The notes beneath the pieces are model-generated. The model did no database searches, was not told the DNA's origin, and was given only the letters and a program-made list of their open reading frames with translations. Below, one piece after another: positions 26,741 through 35,221 of a stretch of 64,000 bases of DNA. Source of the stretch: Roseiflexus sp. RS-1 (GTDB taxonomy: Bacteria; Chloroflexota; Chloroflexia; Chloroflexales; Roseiflexaceae); assembly GCF_000016665.1 (NCBI RefSeq), contig NC_009523.1:4339501-4403500 (forward strand), written 5' to 3'. Within the stretch, counting starts at the first letter, position 1. Every line of letters starts with the position of its first letter. A program made the position numbers and the translations under genes.

Positions 26741-27220
26741 CCTGCTCCAGGAGCGGGAGAGACGTCACCTCAGGTGCGCGCGCCTCCAGCGCGCACCCCG
26801 GCAGAGACGCGCCAGCCCCACAGGGGCTTCCACACGCTCAGGGAGGGCTTCTTTAGCCCGCACGAGCGGAGTCACGCCGACGACTGACGATGTCGGATTG
26901 CTTCTCTCGCAGACCGAAATCCATTTCAGTCGCCGCGAGACGAGCATAATGGTGATTGCAGTCATCCATTGTTCATTCCCCCTCCCCGCGGTTGTCACAG
27001 AGCGAGGGCACCCCGCCCCGTGTGGGGCGATCAAGAGCGTGATCCCTGCCCCCCTACTGCATGCGAGCGAGACGTCCGCGCTCCCAGGCGGTGCAGGGAC
27101 GCGTCCTGTTGTGGCGCGCCAGGAACATGCCAGAACGACCATGGGCTGCCCTGGCAGGCAGGCATCCTGATCGACCAGGATTTGATCTGAACCGCCTGGC
27201 AGACCCGGCTTGCGCAGGAA
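26741..27220. other. Gene-free repeat-like DNA
   Basis: Contains GCCAGCCCCACAGGGGCTTC and AGGGAGGGCTTC (26812-26850), which recur inverted at 57998-58035, and further GC-rich palindromes. Frames through here are not supported as genes. Confidence 0.55.
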
Positions 27221-27225
27221 CTTTG

Positions 27226-27234
27226 TGGTATAAT
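27226..27234 (+). promoter_or_regulatory. Extended -10 promoter
   Basis: TGGTATAAT. Transcription would begin close to the ATG at 27243, so the first mRNA may be almost leaderless. Confidence 0.5.
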
Positions 27235-27242
27235 GCACAATC

Positions 27243-27704
27243 ATGGAGCGTGTCACAGCACAGGCGCAAAGTCTGATCAGCGCACGACCCCGTAGTCCGG
27301 TGCGAACAGAATCGGCGCCGGCGTTAATCCGTATCTTTTTCTCAGCGATGATGGCGCTGATGCTGGGAATCCTCAACCCTGCGCTTTGCGTGCTCCACTG
27401 CACCATCAGTGAGGATCAGACATACCGCCAGGCGAAGCCTGGCGCGGTTCGCTTTGTGTGCCATCTCCACGGAGCGGCGGCTACCCAACCTGACGCACAG
27501 ACCGGCATGCACGACCGGCAAACGACGATGCCGCGCGCCTTTTACGAGGGCGTTGTCACGTTGCTCGTGCTGATCGTCGCGCTTGTGCTGATCGCATTGC
27601 TGCCGCCACATATCCAGTTGCACCGCTACGGCGATGCGCCGCAGCCGCCCATTCCACCCCCCAAATCACTGCATCTTTGCCCATCCTGCGCTTTGTCTCG
27701 TTGA
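27243..27704 (+). CDS. Small membrane protein upstream of the copper chaperone
   Basis: 153 residues, not recognised. Two hydrophobic segments: IFFSAMMALMLGILNPALC (about 31-49) and VVTLLVLIVALVLIALLPPH (about 104-123). Between them are Cys/His groups (LCVLHC and FVCHLHG) that could bind metal, and the end carries another pair (LCPSCA). It lies 118 bases before the PCuAC lipoprotein, so a copper-related role is a guess. The start follows a TATAAT box by 8 bases with no ribosome site, so either translation is leaderless or an internal Met is used. Confidence 0.55.
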   Translation: MERVTAQAQSLISARPRSPVRTESAPALIRIFFSAMMALMLGILNPALCVLHCTISEDQTYRQAKPGAVRFVCHLHGAAATQPDAQTGMHDRQTTMPRAFYEGVVTLLVLIVALVLIALLPPHIQLHRYGDAPQPPIPPPKSLHLCPSCALSR

Positions 27705-27717
27705 TTTCCGCCTTGCG

Positions 27718-27800
27718 GTTCCCGGTTCTGGCTTCTCAGAACACAGTTATCCGCATGTGCAGTTCCCGGTTCTGGCTTCTCAGAACACAATTATTCGCAT
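27718..27800. repeat. 39-bp direct repeat, two copies
   Basis: GTTCCCGGTTCTGGCTTCTC and following bases at 27718-27756 and again at 27762-27800, a few bases apart. It contains the CGGTTCT heptamer motif. Located in the leader of the PCuAC gene. Confidence 0.85.
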
Positions 27801-27822
27801 CGAACAGGAAAAGGAGCACACC

Positions 27823-28434
27823 ATGAACCTGTACCGATATTGTTTCATTCTGGCAGGCGCACTTGCGCTTGCCGCATGCACTGCAACATCACCGACCACG
27901 CCAGCTGCACCGGCGAACACCGGCGCCACCGGCGGCGTGACGATCCAGATCAGTGATCCGTGGGCGCGCGCAATGAAGATGGAAGGCGGCGCGATGGGCA
28001 GCATGGAGCAACCCACGATGGCGCCAGCATCCGGCGGCGGATACGGCGGCATGGAGCCGACCAAAGCGCCGGATCAGGGCATGGCGCACGGCGGTCACGG
28101 CGACATGGAGATGGGCGGCGCAAACAGCGCGGCGTATATGATCATCCGCAACACCGGCAGCGAACCCGACAAACTGATTGCAGCCAGCAGCGATGTCGCC
28201 AAAACCATCGAACTGCATACGGTTATCGAAGAAGGCGGCGTCATGCGCATGCGACAGGTCGAGGGCGGCATCGACATCCCTGCCAACGGACAGGTCGAAC
28301 TGAAGCCGGGCGGCTTCCATGTGATGCTCATCGGGCTGACCCGCGACCTGAATGCTGGTGACAGCGTACAACTGACCCTGACATTCGAGAAGGCGGGACA
28401 GATTCCGGTCACCGCGCAGGTGCGCCAGCCGTAG
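27823..28434 (+). CDS. PCu(A)C copper chaperone lipoprotein
   Basis: 203 residues from ATG 27823 (AAGGAG upstream). Lipoprotein signal with lipobox ALAAC, so membrane-tethered outside the cell. The PCuAC fold is seen in ISDPWARAM, AAYMIIRNTGSEPDKLIAAS, TIELHTVIEEGGVMRMRQV and GGFHVMLIGLTRDLNAGD, giving the H(M)XnHXM-type copper ligands. A Met/His/Gly-rich insert (EGGAMGSMEQP to QGMAHGGHGDMEMGGANS, about 50-100) in the strand 1-2 loop may add copper sites. The family delivers Cu(I) to cytochrome oxidase. Confidence 0.93.
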   Translation: MNLYRYCFILAGALALAACTATSPTTPAAPANTGATGGVTIQISDPWARAMKMEGGAMGSMEQPTMAPASGGGYGGMEPTKAPDQGMAHGGHGDMEMGGANSAAYMIIRNTGSEPDKLIAASSDVAKTIELHTVIEEGGVMRMRQVEGGIDIPANGQVELKPGGFHVMLIGLTRDLNAGDSVQLTLTFEKAGQIPVTAQVRQP

Positions 28435-28444
28435 CGATCTGCAC

Positions 28445-28482
28445 TGCGTCGGAGGGGTTAGAGACAACGCCTCTCCGACGCA
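28445..28482 (+). terminator. Hairpin terminator after the PCuAC gene
   Basis: TGCGTCGGAG (28445-28454) pairs with CTCCGACGCA (28473-28482) in a 10-bp perfect stem, followed by TTCATTATGTT. The T-run is weak. Confidence 0.6.
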
Positions 28483-28697
28483 TTCATTATGTTCTCCCCC
28501 TTTGATCCACCACTCCGCAACCCAAACAATTTCCCCACGCCCTCTTCACAATCTCTGAAGAACTCCTCGCTACGATATACATGACTTCAGTGCCAAAATG
28601 CACTGCCAGGACGCCGGGCGTGCAGCGTTTTCCATCGGCGGTGACACGATCTTTTGGCAGGGACTCATAAATTCAACACTCACCATAGCGAGGTATA

Positions 28698-29228
28698 ATG
28701 ATGAACGTCGATGTTTCGGATGCCCGACGACGCACCGTGCGCAATCTGGCGCTTGATAGCGCACTGTTCGTTGCTTTCCTGATTGCCACGGCGCCACGCT
28801 TCACCGGCATCGCCATTCACGAATGGCTGGGAATCGCGTTCGGTGCAGCAATCGTGACCCATCTCGTTCTTCACTGGTCATGGATTGTCGGGGTGACACG
28901 ACGACTGTTTGATCGGACGACCGGCAGCGCGCGCGTCAACTACGCGCTGAATGTATTGCTCTTCGTTCTTATAACAATCGTTGTGTTTACCGGTCTGATG
29001 ATTTCGGAAACGGCGTTGCCCTGGTTCGGCATCGATATGCGACCGGATCGTGTCTGGCGGCAGATCCATCATCTGGCATCCGACGCAAGCGTATTCCTTG
29101 TCGGGCTGCACATCGCGCTGCACTGGAACTGGATCGTTCGTACAGGGCGTCGCATGCTGGCAGCGTGGTTCCCGCCGTCCATGTCCGCTGAACCGGCGTC
29201 GGTTATGCAACGGGAGGTGCAGCAATGA
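28698..29228 (+). CDS. DUF4405-type cytochrome b-like membrane protein
   Basis: 176 residues with four predicted membrane helices. DUF4405 features: HEWLGIAFGAAIVTHLVLHW, then LLFVLITIVVFTGLMIS, and IHHLASDASVFLVGLHIALH followed by WNWIV. The paired His residues suggest haem or quinone binding as in small b-type cytochromes. Two ATG codons in tandem (28698, 28701); AGCGAGG spacing favours the second. It is first in a tight operon with a small membrane protein, a response regulator and a histidine kinase (ATGA overlaps). Confidence 0.8.
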   Translation: MMNVDVSDARRRTVRNLALDSALFVAFLIATAPRFTGIAIHEWLGIAFGAAIVTHLVLHWSWIVGVTRRLFDRTTGSARVNYALNVLLFVLITIVVFTGLMISETALPWFGIDMRPDRVWRQIHHLASDASVFLVGLHIALHWNWIVRTGRRMLAAWFPPSMSAEPASVMQREVQQ

Positions 29229-29593
29229 ACGTATTCTGGCGTGTGCTTGCGATCCTGGCGGCTGCGCTGGTTGTCGTCGGTGCGCTGATGGCTTTCCAAC
29301 GGACGGAGTTCGCCGAAACACTGCTGGCTTCTCCGGAGCGTATGCGGCTCGAGGCGGGGAGCGACCATGACGGACGTGGACCCGATGCCTTTTTTGCACG
29401 TGGTGAACGGAGCGGGATGTTCCCCGGCAATGCCGGACGCCACGCGCTGGAACATGCGCCGGATCCGCGCGGCATCGTCGAAGTGCTCAAACATCTGATC
29501 GTGATTGGCGTGATTGTTGCGCTGGTTGAGGGAATTCTGCCGTTTACCCGGCGCTTTCTTTCCCGGCGCGCAAAAGCGAAGCCTGCGGTATGA
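29225..29593 (+). CDS. Small two-span membrane protein, unknown
   Basis: 122 residues, ATGA overlap with the gene before and the response regulator after. N-terminal helix (VLAILAAALVVVGALMAF, about 7-24), an extracytoplasmic loop rich in Arg/Asp/His (GSDHDGRGPDAFFARGERSG), second helix (LIVIGVIVALVEGILPF) and a basic C-terminus. No family recognised. Tight coupling suggests an accessory to the DUF4405 protein or to sensing by the downstream kinase. Confidence 0.7.
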   Translation: MNVFWRVLAILAAALVVVGALMAFQRTEFAETLLASPERMRLEAGSDHDGRGPDAFFARGERSGMFPGNAGRHALEHAPDPRGIVEVLKHLIVIGVIVALVEGILPFTRRFLSRRAKAKPAV

Positions 29594-30300
29594 GCACCAT
29601 TCTGGTTGTTGATGATGAGCCGGCGCTCCGCGATATGCTCCGGCTCTATCTCGAACAGGAAGGGTTTCACGTCGTTGAAGCCGGCGACGGACGACGCGCA
29701 TTATACGTCGCGCGCGTCGAAAAACCCGATCTGGTCGTCCTCGACCTGATGATGCCGGAGATGGGCGGGTACGAGTTCCTCCGCGCCTTCGCAAAGGAGT
29801 CGCGCACGCCGGTCATCGTGCTGACCGCGAAGATCGAAGATACGGATAAGATCCTGGGGCTGGAACTCGGCGCGGATGATTATGTCACCAAACCGTTCAA
29901 TGTGCGTGAACTGATCGCCCGCATCCGCGCGGTGCTGCGCCGCACCCAACAGACGCCCCTGGAACCGGATGTGCTGCGCGCCGCTGATATTGTCCTTGAT
30001 CGCACTGGTCGCACTGTGCGCGTCGGTGGGCGTTATGTCGATCTGACACCGTCGGAGTTCGCTATTCTGGCGACGCTCATGGCTGCGCCGGGGCAGGTGT
30101 TCTCCCGTCTGGATCTGCTCGACCGCGTTTCCGGCGATGCATTCGAAGGCTCAGAACGCACCATCGATGTCCATATTCGCAATCTGCGCGCCAAGATCGA
30201 GGCAGATCCGCGCCATCCCCAATATATTGAAACGGTGTACGGCATGGGGTATCGTTTTGCGTTGCCGCGCACATCGAACCCCGCAGCGACAGGCGTTTGA
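29590..30300 (+). CDS. OmpR/PhoB-family response regulator
   Basis: 236 residues. Receiver domain with acidic pocket DDEP (8-11), phosphoacceptor Asp52 in LVVLDLMMPEMGG, Thr in VIVLTAKIEDTDK, and Lys in DYVTKPFNVREL. C-terminal winged helix: LTPSEFAILATLMAAPGQVF, EGSERTIDVHIRNLRAKIEA, YIETVYGMGYRF. Translationally coupled upstream (ATGA) and downstream to its kinase. Targets probably include this operon; no direct repeats identified. Confidence 0.96.
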   Translation: MSTILVVDDEPALRDMLRLYLEQEGFHVVEAGDGRRALYVARVEKPDLVVLDLMMPEMGGYEFLRAFAKESRTPVIVLTAKIEDTDKILGLELGADDYVTKPFNVRELIARIRAVLRRTQQTPLEPDVLRAADIVLDRTGRTVRVGGRYVDLTPSEFAILATLMAAPGQVFSRLDLLDRVSGDAFEGSERTIDVHIRNLRAKIEADPRHPQYIETVYGMGYRFALPRTSNPAATGV

Positions 30301-30302
30301 CG

Positions 30303-31718
30303 ATGCGATCGCTGACCCTCAAACTGACGCTGGCGTTTCTTCTGGTCGGACTGATCGGATCGCTCATGGTGGCGCTGATCGTCGGGCTGCGCACCCGCTC
30401 GGAGGTTGATCTCTTTCTCTCTCTCCGTGATCGGACTATTCTTCTCAATGCGTTGCGCTCGTACTATGAGACGAACGGCGGCTGGCAGGGGGTCGAGCAG
30501 GTGCTGGAACGGACGGCGCCGCTCGATTTTTACAGCCGGAACCTGGTGCTGGCAGACACTAATGGCGTTGTGGTGTATGGACGCAGACCGTACCGACCCG
30601 GACGACAACTGGCGCCGGGGATGATCGCGCGGGCTGAGACGCTGCGCTCGGATGGCGAGGTCATCGGCTACTTCTTCTTCGTCGGTCGTCCCCCGCTCCC
30701 TCTGCTCAGTGATCCACGCTGGGCAGCCGAAGCAGCCCTGCTGCAACGTCTTGCCATGGCAACTGTGCTGAGCGCAATCGCCGCCACCATTGTCGCCCTG
30801 GTGGTCGGCATCGTGCTGGCGCGCACACTGACCCGTCCCATCCGCGAACTGACGGCAGCGACGCGCGCGATGGCACGCGGGCGTTTTGATCAGCGCGTGG
30901 TTGTGCGTTCACGCGACGAGATCGGTGAACTGGCGCAGGCGTTCAATCAGATGAGCGCTGATCTGAGCAGAGCGATCCAGGCGCGACGCCAGATGACTGC
31001 CGACCTTGCGCACGATCTTCGCACACCGCTCAGCATTCTGCGCGGCTACACCGAAGGGTTGCAGGAAGGTCGCATCAGCGGCTCACCGACCATCTATCAG
31101 ATTATGCACGGGGAGGTTGAGCACCTGCAACGCCTGATTGACGACCTGCGCCTGCTCTCGCTGGCAGATGCCGGCGCCCTGTCGCTGAACCGTCGTCCCG
31201 TCGATCCGCGCGCCCTGCTCGAGCGCGCAGCCCTGGCGCATATGGTGCAGGCAGAGCAGCAGGGATTGACCATCCGCGTCGAAGCCTCTGAAACGCTACC
31301 ATCAGTTGCTGTCGATACCGACCGCATGGCGCAGGTGCTGAACAATCTGGTGGCGAATGCGCTGCGCCATACCGCACGCGGCGAGATTGTGCTGACTGCG
31401 CGTGAAGAAGGCGCTCAGCGCGTTATCCTGGAAGTGCGCGATACCGGCAGCGGTATTGCACCGGAGGATCTGCCGCGCATCTTTGATCGTTTCTACCGCG
31501 CCGATCCGTCACGCAGCCGCGAAGGAGGACACCAGAGCGCCGGTTTGGGTCTGGCAATCGCAAAGGCGATCATCGAAGCGCACAACGGCGCCATCAGTGT
31601 GGCATCGCGTGTCGGCGAGGGTACAACCTTTACGATCACGCTCCCCGTTGTTCGGGACCAGAAAAGCAGACCCGCACCCCAGGAAACGTCGGTGACCGTG
31701 AGTACAGGGCAGAGGTAG
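30303..31718 (+). CDS. Sensor histidine kinase
   Basis: 471 residues from ATG 30303; TTG 30297, overlapping the regulator stop, is an alternative. TM1 (LKLTLAFLLVGLIGSLMVAL), a roughly 130-residue extracytoplasmic sensor with no known fold, TM2 (VLSAIAATIVALVVGIVLA, about 155-173), HAMP, HisKA with phospho-His237 in DLAHDLRTPLSILRGY, and HATPase with N-box LNNLVANALRHTA, G1 VRDTGSGIAPED and G2 GLGLAIAKAI. Cognate to the adjacent OmpR-type regulator. Signal unknown. Confidence 0.95.
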   Translation: MRSLTLKLTLAFLLVGLIGSLMVALIVGLRTRSEVDLFLSLRDRTILLNALRSYYETNGGWQGVEQVLERTAPLDFYSRNLVLADTNGVVVYGRRPYRPGRQLAPGMIARAETLRSDGEVIGYFFFVGRPPLPLLSDPRWAAEAALLQRLAMATVLSAIAATIVALVVGIVLARTLTRPIRELTAATRAMARGRFDQRVVVRSRDEIGELAQAFNQMSADLSRAIQARRQMTADLAHDLRTPLSILRGYTEGLQEGRISGSPTIYQIMHGEVEHLQRLIDDLRLLSLADAGALSLNRRPVDPRALLERAALAHMVQAEQQGLTIRVEASETLPSVAVDTDRMAQVLNNLVANALRHTARGEIVLTAREEGAQRVILEVRDTGSGIAPEDLPRIFDRFYRADPSRSREGGHQSAGLGLAIAKAIIEAHNGAISVASRVGEGTTFTITLPVVRDQKSRPAPQETSVTVSTGQR

Positions 31719-31770
31719 GTTTCTCCGGCACACCCTTGTGTTCCACCCGTTTCGGGCATCAGGAAACCTG

Positions 31771-31924
31771 CAGCATTTCTCAAATACGTTGTGTCGCACG
31801 AGACGTCTGTTTCTGGCGGAGTGTAGACCGAAATGATGGACTTTGAATAAATAATCCGCCAGCCCGCGCAGGCGGGCTTCGCCTTGCATAGCCGAGGGCT
31901 TATGGTCTTTGAATAAATAATCCG
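31771..31924. repeat. Left half of a split MITE plus a 70-bp unit
   Basis: GCAGCATTTCTCAAATACGT and GGAGTGTAGACCGAAATGAT match the left half of the 26301-26472 element. A reverse-oriented 70-bp unit (AGCCCGCGCAGGCGGGCTTC) follows. The right half of the element resumes at about 33195-33284 beyond the transposase. Confidence 0.7.
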
Positions 31925-32782
31925 CTATCCGAGACCGACATACTGTAAAAGCTTTGACGAGCCGGTTGCAAACGACGCGAAGAAGGCATCCAGGTGGTTG
32001 CGCAACTGATCGAGATCCGTCGCCCAGCGATGCACGCGGGTGACCTCCTGACGCATCCACCGCCACAGCTTCTCGATCGGGTTACACCACGACGCATACG
32101 TCGGCAACGGCATCAGTTGGATGGGCAGGCGGACATCTCCAGCCCGGCGCACGGCCCGCACACTGGGGGTGGCCGGCCAATTGCCAGGACGGGAAAACGC
32201 CCAGCGGGTTGTTTGCGGCTCGAGCGCCACCAGGACATCCGGATGAAAATGGACCGGCCAATTATCCAGAATGACATCGATGCGCTCAGCCTCAGGATAG
32301 GCAGCGCGCCGGTCCGGGAAGCACGGCGCCAGCGTCGCCAGGCCAATCGTCTTCGCCCGCCGGGTGACCACCTGGCCCGTCACAACGTCCAAACTGCCCA
32401 CGATGCGCAGTTCGCAATCGGTCGCCAGACTCCGTTCCGCCCGCACCTGATCGGCGCCCGCCCGCCCATACCCGTTGGCCAGGGTCGGTTGCCGGGTGAC
32501 CGTGACTTCATCCAGATACACGGTCACCACCTGGTTGGGGTGCGCGCGGGCATCCTCCACCACGTCTGCGATCTCCTGCAGTTTGGCCTGATCGTGGGGA
32601 TCAGGGCGATGCACATGACTGCGGGCGCGCTGCCAGGTGATGCCCAACCGATCCAGAATACGGGCGATCCCGCGCAGCGAGGCGTCGCGCCCCCACGCCA
32701 ACTGGCTGCGGATGGCGTCCAGGGTCCAGCGCGTCTGGGTCAGCCCGCGCTGCCGCGGGTCACGGCGGACCAGATGCTCCAC
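31925..32782 (-). CDS. IS630-type transposase, catalytic part (frame 2)
   Basis: DDE endonuclease domain: first Asp in VVTVYLDEVTVTR, second in IDVILDNWPVHFHPD, Glu in YASWCNPIEKLWRWM. The upstream part (TRWTLDAIRSQLAW, GIARILDRLGITWQ) is the second helix-turn-helix. The frame is open upstream of the nominal start right up to the stop of the first part (reading DRHDPETAATEVEHLV), so this is not a separate gene. It is the +1 continuation of the HTH part. The stop lies at the edge of the flanking repeat. Confidence 0.85.
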   Translation of the reverse strand: MEHLVRRDPRQRGLTQTRWTLDAIRSQLAWGRDASLRGIARILDRLGITWQRARSHVHRPDPHDQAKLQEIADVVEDARAHPNQVVTVYLDEVTVTRQPTLANGYGRAGADQVRAERSLATDCELRIVGSLDVVTGQVVTRRAKTIGLATLAPCFPDRRAAYPEAERIDVILDNWPVHFHPDVLVALEPQTTRWAFSRPGNWPATPSVRAVRRAGDVRLPIQLMPLPTYASWCNPIEKLWRWMRQEVTRVHRWATDLDQLRNHLDAFFASFATGSSKLLQYVGLG

Positions 32783-32813
32783 CTCAGTAGCCGCCGTCTC
32801 AGGGTCATGGCGG

Positions 32814-33089
32814 TCAGGGGGAAAAAGCGGGCGTGCGCCCGCGTCCGTCCCGGATGGGGAGGCTATCGATGCCCTCGGCTTCCCAGCGATTCAGCCAGCG
32901 AGAGACGGTTTCCGGATGGCGCGGACGCAGCAAGCGTTCGCGGGCCACGACGGCAGGCGGTACGCCAGACGCGATGAGCAGTAATGCCGCCGCCCGTTCG
33001 CGCAAATAGGGCTTGGGGGCGTGATCGCGCAGGTCTTCGAGGGCCTCCCGCTCCTCGACGGACAAGTGAAGGGTCCGGCGTGCCGGCAT
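32814..33089 (-). CDS. IS630-type transposase, N-terminal HTH part (frame 1)
   Basis: 91 residues from ATG 33089 (AGGAGG upstream): MPARRTLHLSVEEREALEDL, HTH with AAALLLIASGVPPAVVARER and HPETVSRWLNRWEAEGIDSL, then the linker RDGRGRTPAFSP and a TGA stop. The stop context is CCC TGA C. A +1 slip there gives GAC and joins the catalytic frame without another stop. Either programmed frameshifting or a simple decay mutation. Confidence 0.8.
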   Translation of the reverse strand: MPARRTLHLSVEEREALEDLRDHAPKPYLRERAAALLLIASGVPPAVVARERLLRPRHPETVSRWLNRWEAEGIDSLPIRDGRGRTPAFSP

Positions 33090-33155
33090 CGCAACCTCCT
33101 GAGCAAGGCTTGACACGGATGAATATTAGTATAACGGAATATTTATTCAAAGTCC

Positions 33156-33538
33156 ATCAGCCCGACGGCAAGGGGCGCATAGCGGATTTAATGCTCAATC
33201 TTCATCATTTCGGTCACCGCGTGTGGCGTAAGATATTGGTTGCGGTTATCGGTGGAATGTTCAACTTTTGTGAGAACTGCTATAAACGCCTCCCTTCTCC
33301 CCTCGTGGGAGAAGGGGGGCACTCACAGGGGTAGGTTTTTTGGGAAGCCGCTGCGTACCATTTCCCGTTGCAGGCATCAGGACGCCCAAATCCCCCTTCT
33401 CCCCGTGTGGGAGAAGGGGGCAGGGGGGATGAGGGGCAAAGGCGCACGGGAATGGAGAACATCGCTCATCTCTCCCAAAAACTCTACACTTGAGAGGGCG
33501 GGAGGATGAGGGGCAAAAGCGTACAGGAATACCGATGA
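33156..33538. repeat. Repeat-only intergenic region
   Basis: Right half of the split MITE (ATTTCGGTCACCGCGTGTGG near 33208 to GTGAGAACTGCTATA near 33270-33284). It is followed by an inverted copy of the 22-kb family (CTTCTCCCCTCGTGGGAGAA at 33295, CATCAGGACGCCCAAATCCC at 33377, CATCTCTCCCAAAAACTCTA at 33468). No gene. Confidence 0.8.
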
Positions 33539-34825
33539 TCACCGTTGATCGACCGGCACATAATCACGCCGCGGATGCCCCAGATAGATCTGCCGCGGGC
33601 GCGTAATCTTCTGCTCCGGATCATCGAGCATCTCAAGCCACTGCGCCAGCCATCCCGACGCGCGCGGAATGGCGAAGAGGAAGGGGAAATACTCGATTGG
33701 GAAGCGCAGCGCCTGATAGATCAACCCGCTGTAGAAATCCACATTCGGGTACAGCTTGCGTGAAACGAAATACTCGTCCTCCAGGGCAACCCGTTCCAGC
33801 TCCATCGCCACATCGAGCAGCGGATTCGCCGACGTTGCCTCGAAGACCTCATGAGCAATCTTACGAATGATCTTTGCGCGCGGGTCGTAATTCTTGTACA
33901 CCCGATGCCCGAAACCCATCAGCCGCGTCTCACCCTTCTTCACGCGCTCGATGAACGCCGGCACATTCTTCGGATGCCCGATCTGCTGCAACATGCGCAA
34001 CACTGCTTCATTGGCGCCGCCGTGCAACGGACCGTACAGCGCCGCTGCCGCTGCCGCCAGTGCGTTGTAGGGATCAGCGTGACTTGAACCCACACTTCGC
34101 ATAACCGACGTCGAACAGTTCTGCTCGTGATCGGCGTGCAGGATGAAGAGCACATCCAGCGCTTTGGCTAACACCGGGTTGACCTCATACTCGCGCTGGT
34201 TCATGTAATCCATCATATAGAGCAGGTTCGCCGTGTAACTGAGCGAGCTATCGGGCAGGTTGAACGGTCGCCCAATACGGTGCCGATAGGCGAAGGCGGC
34301 AATCGTTGGGATCTGACCGATAATACGCCAGATCTGCTTCTCACGAACCGCCGGATCGTGAATGTTCTTTGCCTCAGGGTAGAGCGTTGACATCGCCGCT
34401 ACCGAACTGATCAGAATGCCCATCGGATGGGCGTCGTAGCGGAAAGCCTGGATCAATTCGACCAGGCTGTTGTGGAGGAACAGGTGACGGCTGATGCGAT
34501 ACTCCCACCATTCGAGACGTTCTTTCGACGGCAACTCACCATACAGCAGCAGATACGCCACTTCCAGATACGAACTCTGTTCAGCAAGCTGCTCAATCGG
34601 ATACCCGCGATATTCCAGAATGCCCTTGTCGCCATCGATGTACGTAATGCGACTGATGCACGCCGCAGTGTTCATGAACGCCGGGTCATACGACATCAAC
34701 CCGAAATCGTCCGGATCGGTCTTGATCTGACGCAGATCGGTCGCGCGAATCGTGTTGTGTTCGATCGGAATCTCGTAGGTCTTGCCAGTCCGATTGTCGG
34801 TGATTGTGAGGGTGTTTCTGGTCAT
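33539..34825 (-). CDS. gltA: Citrate synthase
   Basis: 428-residue type II-like citrate synthase condensing acetyl-CoA and oxaloacetate. N-terminal beta domain (MTRNTLTITDNRTGKTYEIP). Catalytic His residues in FILHADHEQNCSTS and YGPLHGGANEAVLRML, Asp in NVDFYSGLIYQAL. FGHRVYKNYDPRAK and the arginine-binding end are conserved. Length is normal. It stands alone, without other TCA genes in view. Confidence 0.96.
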   Translation of the reverse strand: MTRNTLTITDNRTGKTYEIPIEHNTIRATDLRQIKTDPDDFGLMSYDPAFMNTAACISRITYIDGDKGILEYRGYPIEQLAEQSSYLEVAYLLLYGELPSKERLEWWEYRISRHLFLHNSLVELIQAFRYDAHPMGILISSVAAMSTLYPEAKNIHDPAVREKQIWRIIGQIPTIAAFAYRHRIGRPFNLPDSSLSYTANLLYMMDYMNQREYEVNPVLAKALDVLFILHADHEQNCSTSVMRSVGSSHADPYNALAAAAAALYGPLHGGANEAVLRMLQQIGHPKNVPAFIERVKKGETRLMGFGHRVYKNYDPRAKIIRKIAHEVFEATSANPLLDVAMELERVALEDEYFVSRKLYPNVDFYSGLIYQALRFPIEYFPFLFAIPRASGWLAQWLEMLDDPEQKITRPRQIYLGHPRRDYVPVDQR

Positions 34826-35221
34826 AGCAGTGCTCTTTCATCATCGATGCAACTGGCAGAATCGCCGGTCGTTCATCTGCCAGCCGTGAGCGAAACGGCG
34901 AGGCGTAATCACTCGCCGACAACTCTGCAACGCCTCGACGCTGAGGCGGAGTTGCGCGACGTTTTCTTGGTCTGTATTGTACCAAAAGTTGTTACATCCG
35001 GCACAGGTTTTTGCATTCACTCGACACGATATTGCCGATTGGAGGCGTCATTATCTCTTCGAGCGCTTTGGCTGGCATTTGACAAAAAACCAACCATATG
35101 GTACCTGAGCGATCACACAGGAACTGCATCAGACAGGATCGAACCGGCGCACCGTACCAATGCGCGCTGGTTTTGTCGTGCACCGAACGACCATGTCTGT
35201 CGTTTCAAAAAGAGGAGCGCC
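34826..35221. other. Divergent intergenic region
   Basis: 396 bases between gltA (minus) and the exported metallopeptidase (plus). Must contain both promoters, but no clear boxes or repeats are seen. Confidence 0.45.

Larger units (their letters stand above)
31925..33150 (-). mobile_element. IS630-type insertion sequence
   Basis: Carries the two-frame IS630/DDE transposase below. Bordering TTTGAATAAATAATCCG (31908-31924) and CGGAATATTTATTCAAA (33139-33155) are inverted, but the same string is part of the resident 70-bp repeat, so the exact IS ends are uncertain. The element interrupts a MITE whose halves lie on either side. Confidence 0.75.

Noticed and set aside
26495-27406. Several frames in the repeat-rich region
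   Set aside because: They translate palindromic intergenic repeats, lack start signals, and differ between repeat copies.
28694-28699. TATAAT as promoter for the DUF4405 gene
   Set aside because: It overlaps the start codon and so cannot serve as that gene's -10 box; chance match.
34427-35221. N-terminal extension of the metallopeptidase frame
   Set aside because: Overlaps gltA antisense; the signal peptide and GAGGAG site place the start at 35222.
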